A DNA stretch of 64,000 bases from Lepiota brunneoincarnata. Lineage: Eukaryota; Basidiomycota; Agaricomycetes; Agaricales; Agaricaceae. Made by a program: the position numbers and the translations under genes. The notes beneath the pieces are model-generated. The model ran no database searches and had not been told where the DNA came from. It worked only from the letters and a program-made list of their open reading frames with translations. Below, one piece after another: positions 50,785 to 62,188 of the stretch; within the stretch, counting starts at the first letter, position 1, and the number at the start of each line of letters is the position of its first letter. Location: the NCBI GenBank assembly GCA_023014365.1, contig JAEBUN010000003.1:2852001-2916000 (forward strand). Reading direction: 5' to 3'.

Positions 50785-52592
50785 ATGCCCTTCCTCCCCT
50801 CCAGAAAAGTTTATGCTTACTCCCTCTTGCCTACATCGGGCAACGGAGACCGGACGAGCGCGGGTGCAAGACCCAAGTCTTTTACCGGTGTTTTTCTCAC
50901 GCGCCGTTATGCTCGCATTTGCATCGCAGCTGTCTTAACGCTCGCTCTCTTTCTCTTCTTTTCGCCATTAAATGCACTATTAACACCTTCATTGCCGCCG
51001 GGGATCTACCCACCCTATCCAATACCTCTCGAACAACCACCCGGAGACGATACACGACCTCCTCTGTACCAGCGTTACACTGCGTACGAGGATCACTTTC
51101 CTCAACATGACCAATCCCTACCACATCCGGAGGGTAAACATGCAAAGTTTCTCTTCTTCGGCAATCACGTCTGGAGCGTGGGGTGGGGCAATGCAATGCA
51201 GGAGATGCTCCTCAATGCCCACTTGGCACACTGCATCTGGTCGAGCGTGAGTGGATAGTGACTGCGCTGACGAGGTTATGGGGCTGACAGCTGTTTAAAC
51301 AGATTCGTTTTTGACAACTATACTTGGAACATAAGCTAGTGAATACTCGGATTACAATGGCAAACTCATCCCTTCACGGATTCCAATATCCGCATTGGTC
51401 GCTGGTCCTCTCGCTGGTTATCCCTACTTGAACTCGACCGACGTACCCCGGTCCGTCTCCTGGAACTACTATCATCGTGTCTGTCCAGAACCTCTCGTTA
51501 TAAGCCCCAATGTTGTCAAAGCCACCCTGCCAAACGATGCCACCGCTCTTCAGATGTTAGAAGCTTGGGTAAAGAAGCTCGACAGCATTGAGGATCGCTG
51601 CGTCGAAATCCAGAGGGGCGCAGATCAGCTATTCGACATCTGGTATGACATGCACTTCTTTTTCGGCTCAATGTCAGCTAACTAGTTCAAATCAAGGATT
51701 CTAGGATCCTCTCGACTACACGACATCCTGCCGTCATTTTTTGCTTCTCCTATCGTAGACGAGTTCTCATGGTCACCCCTGATCCACTATATCCTTCCAC
51801 CGAAACCGACACCACTTCATCTCATCTACCCAAAAGTCCAAACGATCACTCCTCTCGTACTTGCTCCCTTCCTCCAGGGATCGCGAACCAGACTCTTATT
51901 CCGCTCTCACGCCAACTCCACCACATCCATCAACGTTACCTATTCTTGCGCTCCACCTTAGGCGCGGTGATTTCGTGGAGCACTGTGATCTTCTCTCGAA
52001 ATGGGGCTCCACTTACACAGGTTACAACACACTTCCGGAAGTTACCCTGATCGATTCTTTGCCGAGGATGCCAAATTGCGCCAATCAATGTCCGAGGAAG
52101 AGGTCAGGCAGGCCTATGCGGACAAGTGTCTTGTCGACATTGACAAAGTGCGCAAGAGGGTTGTACGTGCAGTACGGGAGTGGAGGGAGAAGCAGTTGGC
52201 GATGGAGAATGGCAGCCGAGTGGATGCTGAGGAACGAGTGAGGGAGAAGTTGAGGAAGGTGTATATTATGACCAATGGTGATCGTGAGTGGTTGAACGAG
52301 TTGAAAAGAGGCGCTACAGGGGGATGCGGAGCGAAGCTCTGGGAGAGCTTTGGAAGACCGGGATGCGAGGACGGATTATGACTATGATTTTGTCTGGAGC
52401 TGGGAGGAGATCTCGACTAGTCGCGACCTTGAACTTGGGTGGGAAGCGCGGTATGTTGCCCAGGCTGTGGACATGTATGTTGGACAGAGGGCGGAGGTGT
52501 TTGTTGGGAATGGTTTTTCCAGTCTAACGGCTAATATTGTGATGCTGCGAGCTGCGGATGGGGTGCCGCCGTGGAAGACGAGGTTCTGGTAA
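50785..52592 (+). pseudogene. Broken copy of the fucosyltransferase-like gene
   Basis: Collinear with 43680-45458 at high identity, including the membrane anchor and HLRRGDFVEHC. Lesions relative to the intact copy: one extra base near 51226-51232, which spoils the exon 1 junction; one extra base plus an in-frame TAG near 51329-51340; an insertion of roughly 30 bp near 51866-51899; replacement/indels near 52035-52075; and an extra A in the run at 52304-52307. The final 80 codons are open again in the original frame. Too many independent breaks to be sequencing error alone. Confidence 0.88.
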
Positions 52593-52692
52593 TCTAATCA
52601 CTCATCATGGACAGTAGGACACCCACATTCCTTTGGATATTAACATATATATACCCATAATTGTTAATCGGTTAGTCTCGGCCTGTAGTTTA

Positions 52693-53770
52693 TTATTTAG
52701 TGAGGAGATTCACGGCCTCAGCATATCGATCCCTTGTGCCCTTAACAACACTTTCATCGATAGTCCACCCTTCACCTTCTCGGCCTTCAGGTCCACTCTC
52801 CAAGCCCTTGCGGAACCCAGCACCAACAAGCCAATCACGGACATACTGCTTGTCAAAGCTGGGCTGAGGGCCGCCGGGAGTATAACCGTCCAGTGGCCAG
52901 TACCGAGAGGAATCAGGCGTGAGCGCTTCAGTCAATGAGGATAAGCTGTTTTTCAGCGGGGTTTGTTGGGGATGATGGTATCGAGGCCGAATTCGAATTT
53001 GGTGTCTGCGAGGATGAGACCGCGGGATTCGGCATAGGTTGCGGCGGTTGTGTAGAGTTGGAGGGAGGTGCTAACGATTTGGTCGTAGAGGGTTTGGCCG
53101 ATGAGTTTAGCGGCTGCCCGTGTGTGTGTGTGTGTGATTGGAAAATAAATAAATGAAATAGATGAGATCAGGTGGAAGTGATTAGGGTACCTTGGTCGGG
53201 AGAGATGTTTTCGTCGTGTGTGCCCTGTTCTGCTTTGGTGGATGGTGTGAAGATTGGGGTGGGGAGTTTTTGGGATTCGAGGAGGTTGGGGGGCATCGGG
53301 ATGGTGTGGATTGTTCCGGATTTTTTGTATTCTGACCATGCGGAGCCTTGTAGGATATATTAGCCGAACCGTCGAGCAGTAAAGAGAAAAGAGAGAAATG
53401 AGATATACCAGTGATGTACCCTCTGACGATCGCTTCGAGAGGGATGACCTCTGCCTTGCGTACGAGCATTGTCCGACCTTGCAGCTTGTGGAGTGTATTT
53501 CTGGACCTCAGGTGGCATAGAGGAAATGGAGGAAGTGATGAGGTGGTTGGGTATGATATGCGCGAGTTTATGGAACCAGAAGAGGGAGAGGGTGGTTAGG
53601 AGGGTGCCTTTGTCGGGGATGCCATTGTTGAGGATGACGTCGTAGGCGGAGATGCGGTCTGATGCGACGAAGAGGAGGGTGGATGGGTCTGAGGTGGCGT
53701 AGATGTCGCGTACTTTGCCTTTGGAGAGGAGGTGGAGGTCTAGAAGGTCCGAGTGGATGAGTGCTGCCAT
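52693..53770 (-). CDS. ADE1: SAICAR synthase (phosphoribosylaminoimidazole-succinocarboxamide synthase), frame broken
   Basis: Cytosolic enzyme joining CAIR and aspartate with ATP in de novo purine synthesis. Exons 53770-53409, 53346-53191 and 53113-52693 total 939 nt. Landmarks: [56 protein letters not shown] and [10 protein letters not shown], in normal order. Three single-base surpluses break the frame: a G at about 53484-53490, a G at 52977-52985 (CTCGATACC) and a T at 52926-52933 (GACTGAAG). Removing one base at each gives 311 residues, close to the usual length. The gene is normally essential for prototrophy, so assembly errors or an intact copy elsewhere should be considered. Divergent from the NACHT gene, 76 bp away. 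Confidence 0.92.
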
Positions 53771-53846
53771 GGCGTTGGTGTGTTTTGTTTTACTTGGTGT
53801 TATCGTTATCTATGTTCACACGTGTTCACTTTGATCTTATACCTCC
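53771..53846. promoter_or_regulatory. Compact divergent promoter, ADE1 / NACHT gene
   Basis: Only 76 bp separate the two start codons. The palindrome ACACGTGT (53818-53825) contains the E-box CACGTG, a binding core for bHLH factors such as Cbf1/Pho4-type proteins. Whether it serves either gene is inference. Confidence 0.5.
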
Positions 53847-55641
53847 ATGTCCACATTTCAGCATGCACACGATTTTATAATAACGAATAGTCAGTTCATC
53901 GACGTCCACACATCAAGAGAAACAGGTAGCTTTACTCACAGCCCATCACTGGATCGAAGGCTGACTTCAACCCAGGTCTTGACATCCTCCTCAAGGCTTC
54001 GCTTCCCGAGGCATCCCACGACTCATCCGCCCGCGACCCTCCTCCGCGATGCTTTCCAGGAACCCGTGAACAATACATCAAGGATATCCTACACTGGGCC
54101 CAAGCCTCCGAAGGTCCAACCGCTCGCATCATGTGGATGCAAGGCCCAGCCGGTGTAGGCAAATCCGCCGTCGCACAAACATGCGCGGAAAAGATCAGGA
54201 AGGGTGCCCTTGGCGCCTCGTTCTTCTTTGCTCGCATTAAACCTCGAAACAACCCAAAATTTCTTTTCACCTCTATCGCGTATCAGCTCGCCACCAGCTC
54301 TCCGCTGTACGCTGAGATTATTGATTCGAAGATTCGACACGATCCCACGCTTGTAACCAAGTCCATATCTACCCAGTTTACCGAGTTGATCGTTGGGCCC
54401 TTTGAAGAGTTGAAGGCCCGAGGAGTGGACGTTGGAAATCGAGTGGTCGTCATTGATGGACTCGATGAGTGCGCGGATGATGAAGCTCAGAGCGAGATCC
54501 TCACGCTTATTGTTTCTTCCGCGCGGGAGGGGACCACGTCACTCCTTTGGGCGATCTTTAGCCGCCCAGAACCCCATATTACCGCGGTATTCGATTCGTC
54601 AGAAGATATGGTTCGGCATTGCTGGAAGATCAGCCTACCCGTTTCCAGAGACGCCGATGGCGACATCGAAATTTATCTTCGGGATGGGTTCAAAAAAGTC
54701 AGGACGAAATACCATTTTTCCTCGGTCGCTTGGCCGACGGACGAGGAGTTGGGGGAGATTATTAGGCGCTCTGCTGGATTGTTCATCTACGCTGCTACCG
54801 TGCTTCGATTCGTCGGTGAGCCTGGTTCACGTGGCCCTGAGGCTCAGCTTCGGGCTATCATACTCGCCTCAAAGGGTCGGGATGGTGACCACTCCCAAAA
54901 TCCCTTTACGCATTTGGACATTGTCTACACCCTTATCATGGAGAACATCCCTGCCTCCATCCTTCCGACTACTCAGCAGATTCTACTCTCGATGATATAT
55001 TCCCACCGTGAAGGCGTGATCACCAATTTACTTGGGATCTCGTCAGCCACCTTTCACGCTGCACTTCTAAAGCTCCATTCAGTCGTTCACATACGCAAGG
55101 GTCATAGCCCACTTAGGTTTGGAGGATTGGGTATACGGTTCTATCATCGATCTTTTGATGAGTTCCTGGAGATTCCGAACCGTTCAAGGAAATTCTGTAT
55201 CAAGGCGGCGCCGCATGTAAACGGCTTGCTTAAGAATTGCCTCCGTATCATCAACGAGGTACATAGAAAGCCTCCGTTAAGTGAGTACCACCTGTTAAAT
55301 CCTGTGTGTATTGCAGACAGTTAAGCATGTTATTCTCAGACACCCCGGAAGGGCGAGTCCCGGATCTGTCACTGTCTTGGAAAGGCGACGACGACACATC
55401 CATCAGCCTTCCCTCCCTCCGCTTGGTGGTCTATGAATATGCAGTTGGGGTCCTGCTCCAGATGTGGACGTTAGCCGACACTATTGACGACGGAGTCCTC
55501 GAACAGCTCCGAATCTTTGATTTTGCCCAGACGTTTGTTCACTCGGAGCAATACCCCGTTCATCCGTTTTGTGTGAGACAATCAGCGATCCAGGCACGTA
55601 CCCAACTGCCTCCTCTGATATTTGCTTTCCCTGGAGACTGA
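53847..55641 (+). CDS. NACHT P-loop NTPase, NLR-like, without C-terminal repeats
   Basis: Exon 1 (53847-53925) encodes 26 residues (HAHDFIITNSQFIDV), intron 53926-53975, then a long exon 2. LKASLPEASHD and DPPPRCFPGTRE precede the nucleotide-binding domain: Walker A GPAGVGKSAVAQT, Walker B RVVVIDGLDECAD, then the helical region. A last intron, probably 55259-55321 (donor GTACAT), joins EL to SMLFSDTPEG; the frame ends at 55641. Fungal NACHT proteins are signal-transducing ATPases tied to heterokaryon incompatibility and defence; their usual ankyrin, WD40 or TPR repeats are absent here, so the protein is truncated or a repeat-less type. The short N-terminal exon resembles the F-x-I-x-x-x-x-F motif that opens many basidiomycete NLRs. 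The 3' end is uncertain. Confidence 0.82.
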
Positions 55642-56602
55642 ACTATCGTTCCTAGACTCTACAGAGGCTCGATGGAGAGCTAGCCCATCCATATCGTCCT
55701 AATCTAGTATCTAAACTCTTCTCCCCGACAAAGGCCTCCCCGCAGGACGACGAGCAATACCCAGTTTACGTGGTGGGGCGGGGTAAGAAGAGAGCGTTTT
55801 TGGTACCGAGGCTTTTTGGGCGGCGTGTTTGGGGTGGACAAAGCGATGGTGAGATGGAGTATCAGTGGGTAGGGAAGGTGTGATTGGTTTTGTGATCGTA
55901 TTTGTGCATCGCACAAACCTTGCGTAACCTCTGGACCGAGGATGGTCCTTCGCATCCAATCACTATGCTACGACACTACGGCTCCGGTCTTGTCCACAAT
56001 CTCCAACTGGACACTCTTCTTAGTAACTTGATGCGACTAAAAACCGGATGCTTAGTCGAGAATCAGGTTTAGTTAGTCTTTTCTTGCAGACGCGTGGAAT
56101 GGAATAGGACTTCGTGTCAAACCTAAATATTAATTTGTTCTGGGTAGCTACAGGGAGTGTGACGACTGTTAATGGTCAAAGCTATAAGAGATGGAAGGTA
56201 TTAGGTCGTGTCGCCCCCTACAGCCAGGACACAATATAAAGAATACATACTGGATGCGGTTGGTGGGAACAAGAGACCAAAGATCTTGTTAAGTTTTTCA
56301 CTGCTATCCACATGCTTTTTCCATAAATACTGTGAGAGTTGGTCTAAACCACTCTAATAAGAGGCTAGTGACAGCCCAGCATCATCATCTAACTAAAGGG
56401 GTTATTTGGGGTTATTAGGTGGGTTGACGGCTTGTCCCCATTCCATGTTTACTATGAGGACCCCAATCGCCAATCAAACTGCTCGTTGCAAGGTCTCAGC
56501 TCCCGACCGCTGTACTGTATTTCAAGGTTCACCACACGGGGCGTTCGCTGTGCCCACAGCCTAGCGCTTCCGAGAAAGCGTTCCACGACTACCCAATATT
56601 CA
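55642..56602. other. Intergenic stretch
   Basis: May include the remaining 3' end of the NACHT gene. No separate gene recognised. Confidence 0.5.
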
Positions 56603-57531
56603 ATGGTAGACTTAAACAGCGGGTTCAAGTTAATCGGCACTGGGGTCTCACTTATTTTATACGGTAGGTCCACCTATATTCCTCATACCACCTTCTCAAC
56701 CTCACATAATCCAACGAATAGGTTTCAACATTTCCCTCTCCACTCAGCTGATAACGAAATATTACCACCGTTCTGGACAAGCTCCTTCAGACAGGATGAG
56801 ACTCCTTTTCGACTTGGTAACATGTATTTCCTTCATTGGCAGTTCGGGGTATCTATCTCTCGACTTCTACATCACTGTGGTCGGGTTCACTGAACATGGT
56901 GATTATCCCGGAGGGCCCGTCGCATGGATGAAAGAAGGTCAATTCAGAGGCATCTGGCTGGCAGCTCGGTGTTTTGGATTGGTGTCTGCTTGGGTTCTGG
57001 ACATCCTGCTGATTGGTGGTCTCCACTGGAGGGTCCCTGATAACTAATCTCCGTCACAATCCAGCTTTCCCAGTGTTTCATTATCTATTTTGTGCGCAAG
57101 AAGAGTATATGGATACTCTTACTCCCCACTCTCTTATTTATTTCAACGGTTTAGTTATTTCTCTACTTCAGTCGTTTCTGAGCATATGTATTTCAGGCTC
57201 AGGTGTTTATCTCATAGAAACCCCTACACTCTCGATTTCCAGCCTGTTGCCGCACATGGCCCTCTGCAATTCGACAAAAGTACTCGCAACCGCACTAATT
57301 ATTGTGAAACTTGTCCAACAGAAAAGAAAGCTGCAGGCCGATTTTGGGGAATGCGTGGAAAAAGAGATAACGCGCCCATACACATCTCTAGTTCATGTCC
57401 TGGTCGAAAGCTATGGATGTCATGCGATCGTCTCACTTCTCTTCATTGGGTCACTCTCTGCGAACCACGGGGCATGGAGGGTGATACTGCCTAGTGTTCC
57501 ACAAGCTGGGGCATGTTTCCCGTTTGGATGA
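56603..57531 (+). CDS. Multi-pass membrane protein, seven-helix basidiomycete family
   Basis: Exon 1 56603-56663 (GFKLIGTGVSLILYG) joins exon 2 at 56722 to give NISLSTQLITKYYHR, then hydrophobic segments, EHGDYPGGPVAWM and LAARCFGLVSAWVLDILL. Later exons carry two competing frames: one reads CFIIYFVRKK then SIWILLLPTLLFIST, typical of the family; the other splices cleanly into GSGVYLIETPTLS. A one-base surplus or missed splice between 57016 and 57170 would explain it. The end (YTSLVHVLVESYG, SLLFIGSLSAN) again fits. Such proteins are abundant in Agaricomycetes and have no known function. Predicted location is a cellular membrane. Confidence 0.65.
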
Positions 57532-58351
57532 TGTGTTGTGTTGTCCAAATGTTGACAACCTGGCTCAGTTGATGTCACACCTCTTGGTTTGACTTCGAGT
57601 AATTCATGGCCGTAGAGACAACGACTCCCTCCGGCTACAGAAGGTCATATCACCTATACAATTCGGTGGACACACTACTGGCCATGGAGCTTCTGAGGGG
57701 AATGTGGTGCGTGGCGTATAGGATGTGTTCCAGGCCCTTGGCCGCGTATATATAGTGGATTGCTTGACGATCGGATAATGCACTTAGTCTAACATCTTTG
57801 GGAACGTTCCCTTGGATGTCCATTGTAGAGATCTCCATCAAACCCACATGATCTCACTTTAGTCACTCAAAACCTCGAGGCGGGATTAGTAGGTTCTTCA
57901 GAGCAAACCTAACCAAAGTTGCTTGGTTTTGGCTGCGCAGTGATGACGGGTCCAAGCTGAAGCGGAAGCCTCAAGGGGGACGAATCCTCTTTGCGGCAAT
58001 GGTGCTCCTATGAAGAACGAGTAAGGTGCGGGGTTGGTAGGTCAAGAATACCCGCACTGGAGGGTCTAAATCCTCAATTGGCTGATTCTTGTCAGGGTGG
58101 GTAGTGTGCACTGCGGACAACCGGATGGATCGAAGTATAGCTAAGCACCACGGGTTTTCATATTCAGACCACGAACGCTCGTGCAAATTGTGAAGCGTGG
58201 TGATGGTAGAATCTATTGAAAGACATTTGAGCCGAGAAAGTTGACATACTGACCTGGTAGACCCTCAATATTGCGACTAACTGGCCCACTTGAAGTAATT
58301 ATAACCGTGACTTGCAGTTTCCAAGTCGGCTTGTAGAGTCATAACCTTGTA
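57532..58351. other. Intergenic stretch
   Basis: No gene seen up to the inverted-repeat element at 58352. Short minus-strand frames (57650-57847, 57971-58186) show nothing recognisable. Confidence 0.5.
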
Positions 58352-58580
58352 CACTGTGAACCCCTACAAGTTGTAATTTATGTCAGAAATAGTCAAGAAG
58401 TGAGAATTCCACCAGATAGTGCTGTTTTTAGGAGAGTACGTAATAATGATATTTTGAGAATCACACCAGATAATGCCATTTTTCTGAATAAAGGTCGTAA
58501 TTCTTTAATAATTTGATGTGAATTACGACACAGCCCCAACAATTTTCGACGTAAACTACGACCTGTAGGGGTTCACAGTG
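58352..58580. mobile_element. MITE-like element with 33-bp terminal inverted repeats
   Basis: CACTGTGAACCCCTACA at the left end is repeated in inverted form at the right end; the two 33-bp arms (58352-58384 and 58548-58580) differ at only four positions, all transitions. The 229-bp element has no coding capacity. Flanks read TA on the left and G-TA on the right, so a TA target duplication as in Tc1/mariner elements is plausible. The interior has an imperfect repeat of AGAATTCCACCAGATA and AGAATCACACCAGATA. It would need a transposase from elsewhere. Confidence 0.85.
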
Positions 58581-58716
58581 GTAGCTAAACATTATTTCCT
58601 ACTATTTCCTACGAGTCTGCCAGCTAGGGAAGATCCTTATTTCGTCACTGAATTGATAGGGCATACCTCAGCTCTGATGAAAGCCTCAGGGATGAAATGT
58701 GATCCGGATGGGCGAG

Positions 58717-61454
58717 TCATCCTTCCCTGGCGAAATATTGGATCGCCGTTAATCCATTCAAGTGTTTTTCTTCTTCAGCCACCCCAGATGGGTCTCCAAC
58801 AATGCGATATTCCGTAGGGCCTTGACCCGTAGGGCTGCGAACCGGGATCTCCTCTAGAGCATTAGCAACGAAGCGCACTTGTCCAACAAGTAAGCAGCGA
58901 AAGAAGTAACTGTCTTTATTGTGTCGCTGGATTACTTTCACCAATAAACCACGCTCAACCCCCTTTTCTTCTTCCGCTAAGATGACGTGATCTGCTGGGT
59001 AATTCAGCAGCGCTGCTTTAACACGTAGGTCCATGAGAGGGTGACCATATCCCCAAATGAACCTGCCTACATCACCCCGCTTTCCGCGTACAGGTGGATA
59101 TAATGTTGCCCAATGGCCATACACATCACCATCGTTCCAGATACTCAGCTCGGAGGGATCGCGTAGCACCACGGGCAATTTGAAAATGTCAGCTGGGAGC
59201 CAACAATGATCACCGTCCCCTACGATCGAAGTGTGAAACAGGTTTCCCCTGGGAACGCGGCCCAGCTTAAGGACTACCTTTCGATATATGTCTCGTTGAG
59301 AATCATGAGAATCGTCTATAGGCACGCCCGCAATCAGCCCGGCAATAATGGGTCGATCTCTGGGCCAGGATGTGGCGCGCGGCCCGAGCGCAGTGAGAAG
59401 ATCATTGACATTTTTGACACTTTTGCGTAGGGCATGGACCGCGGAAGAGGCGACCATGCGAGGTAGGGAGCATGGTATGTTCTGCTGAGCAAGTATCTCT
59501 TTATCCAGGTCTTTGAGAACATAGCCCATTGCGTCGTTAGAACCGAATACTACCACCACTTTTTTTGATTTTGCGAGCTCTAGCGCAGTCCACCCGCGAC
59601 TAAACCATGGTGACATAATGAGAGCAAAGCACGCGCTCTCGGCGTCTGTCCATTGATTTGTGGAAAGATAGCGATCGTGCACGAGCGTCACTGTGGCATT
59701 GGACTAATATGAATGCATGCTGTTCAGCGCCTTGGCGCGTGCTTTCTTCTCCATCGGAATAGAGATTGTATCCCACCAAATTCCATCACACCCCAATTTG
59801 CAGGCGATCTCCTTGAAATAGCCGTAGAGGCACTCGTTGACCCTGCCATAGTCCCCAGTTCCTACACCGGTTCCATCGGCCCAAACGTGTGAGATGGCCA
59901 TATAACTTTGCCCACGAGAAAGAGGGCTACGTCCATCCAATGCCCAGGCAGTGGTCTGCCCCCTATCGTTGGCAGCTTTCTCCAAGAGCTCGGGACGAAA
60001 CATGTTGGAAGATGTGAGCTTGCACATTGGCGGGTGATTATACAGATGAAGTTGTGTGACTTTGGTTGAGTTGATCCTGGACTCCTGACAGAAGTCCAAG
60101 GTGCAGTCCTTGTGCATTTCACCGTGCCCAACGACCCGAAACCCTGGTAAGGTTTCCATATCGGGGACGAGCCAAGGTAGGAGACGTTCCCGCAATGGCA
60201 AGTTGGCCACTATTACCCAGACCCGGTGTGGACACAAACCCAGTTTCCTGGCTCGTCGAAGGGCGGTGTCGACATGCTGGGAGAGTAGTATATTCTTCTG
60301 ATGTTCTGACCCCGAGAGGTTGAATACATATCTAGGCTCCGCAACATTACAGCCATGGTTATCGGATCCGGAACTAACTTGAAATAACCAGAACAAGAGG
60401 GGCACCAGTTCAGATAAGATCACTTTATGTTTCCAATCCTCCCCACCACCGACGTCTGGGCATCGATGCATCTCGGATGTTCGTGGAATGAGGATGGGAC
60501 GCCTTTGTTCCCTAAACATATTATAGAGGGAAAGGATGACGCTTGGGTAATCCCCGTTTAACCCCTGAGGGGGGCAAGCAATAAGCTGCCCAACCCAGTC
60601 TTGTATTGCTGGCCAGGAAGGGCAGCGAGGCACAAAATGGCGGAAGGTTTCATAGTGAGCCACACAAGGAGGGTGTCTGCACAATCTGAGCAAGCTGCTT
60701 CGGAGAACATGAACAATTTTGTCCACGTAGACATGTTGGCAGGGGATGGGGATGCCAGAGTCGCCCTCCGAGAAACAACTCTCGAGTGCTAGGGCCATGG
60801 TGCGCGCACCAACTGCAAAGTTATCGCAGTTGAAATGAGGGTATGGAGAAGGGAGTTGTCCGAAAAAGCTGTGCGCTATAGGGTATCAGTAATAACCTGA
60901 AAATCAAAGGAAGGAACAAATCACCTTGAATAAAATCGTTGACACCCGTTAAAGCCGTGGGATCCAATGTTAATGATTTGAATGAATCAGTCCAAGGGCA
61001 ACGTGGACACCAACAAGCGGGGATCATCCCAGGTCGCGGGATATGGCCTGGCGTGCCTATCCATGAAATATTTGCGGCCATTGGAATCGAATTCTACGGT
61101 GTAGGCGCGTGGCAAACGATCTATGGCAAACCATATAGGGTGTGTCGTAGAGGATATCCGTTCGCTTGGCTTGTAGAAGTACGAGGTACCGTCTGGATTC
61201 AGCCGGATCTCCCACTCTTTCGGCAGCAATAGTTTACTGTTCAAGGGAGGACAACTTGGGGATCTTTCGTTGGTCTCCATGTTGATAAAAGAAGATTTGT
61301 CACCACAAAATTTCCAGTCGGAGGATAGATATTGGTTGATTTCCGTAAAGTCAGGAGGGAAGTAGATAAAGTTGTCTTGCTCATTGTGTCGTAGGTGATC
61401 ACCTGGGTGTGCGTAGAGGCTGTCGGTTGACCGTTCCGCTGAGAGGGAAGTCAT
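58717..61454 (-). CDS. HET-domain protein with N-terminal WW-like repeats, interrupted
   Basis: Exon 1 is 61454-60925, intron 60924-60876, exon 2 60875-58717; with one base removed the length is 895 codons. N-terminus: two WW-like repeats, LPKEWEIRLNPDGTSYFY and FDSNGRKYFMDRHARP ending TWDDP. C-terminal part: HET core with YMAISHVWADGTG, GCDGIWWDTISIP, TLVHDRYL and SPWFSRGWTALELAKSK. HET domains trigger cell death when incompatible fungi fuse. Two lesions: a one-base surplus near 60985-60992 (GGACTGATTC), and an in-frame TAG at 59704-59706 between MHSY and SNATVTLVHD where the family normally has a residue. No splice site removes the TAG. Both halves are otherwise open, suggesting a recent loss, allelic null or error. 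Confidence 0.78.
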
Positions 61455-62188
61455 CTTGAAATGGGTGGGAAGGAAGGAGAGACTCTGCGGACCCCACTTG
61501 ACATACACAGCACTTATTGACCGTCAGCTGCAATCACACGAATAGCTGTAGGCATCGTGAGAAATCGCGACATCAAACACTACGTACGCTTACTTGGGTT
61601 GTGAATAAGCAAGGACTTGACGAGTATAGGCGCATTCCACTGATCTCATAGAGACTTCCTTACCCCTCGCCTGAGCACACCTGCTCCCGGTTGATGAGGG
61701 ATATTAGCGAGTTTGAAGGCGGCGCCACACGCCTGCCTTCTCCCTTCTTTGTAATCACCATGGAGTGCCACATCGCTTGTCGAATCACACTGGGGTCGGG
61801 TTGCTTGGTGACCTTGGTCAATCCCCTAGCTTTGGACCAGCATGGCGGCTTACATTGCAGGAGAAAACTCACACAAGTTGTTCCCGATTCTTAAGCTCTA
61901 CTTGCACAACGTCTGAACCCTTCCGTTCAACCTTAACCATGATCTTGTAGGGGCCAACTCGTATTATCCAGTTCCACCCAGTGTTATCGACCGTACCGCT
62001 TGATCAATGGAAGCTTTAATCTTCAACGGCCGGGAATACACAAGGCCTTTCACTATATAATGCACCAGACCACTGGTTGTCTTCATTCTCAACCAGGTTT
62101 TCTCGGCTCGAATACTTCTCAATAACTGCATTTAATACAAGGTTTCGAACTAACAGCCTCTCTCTCACGATCTCCCCCTCCTACACCA
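61455..62188. other. Intergenic stretch
   Basis: Upstream of the WW-HET gene on one side and of the F-box/LRR remnant on the other. The F-box part expected before the remnant was not found. Confidence 0.5.
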
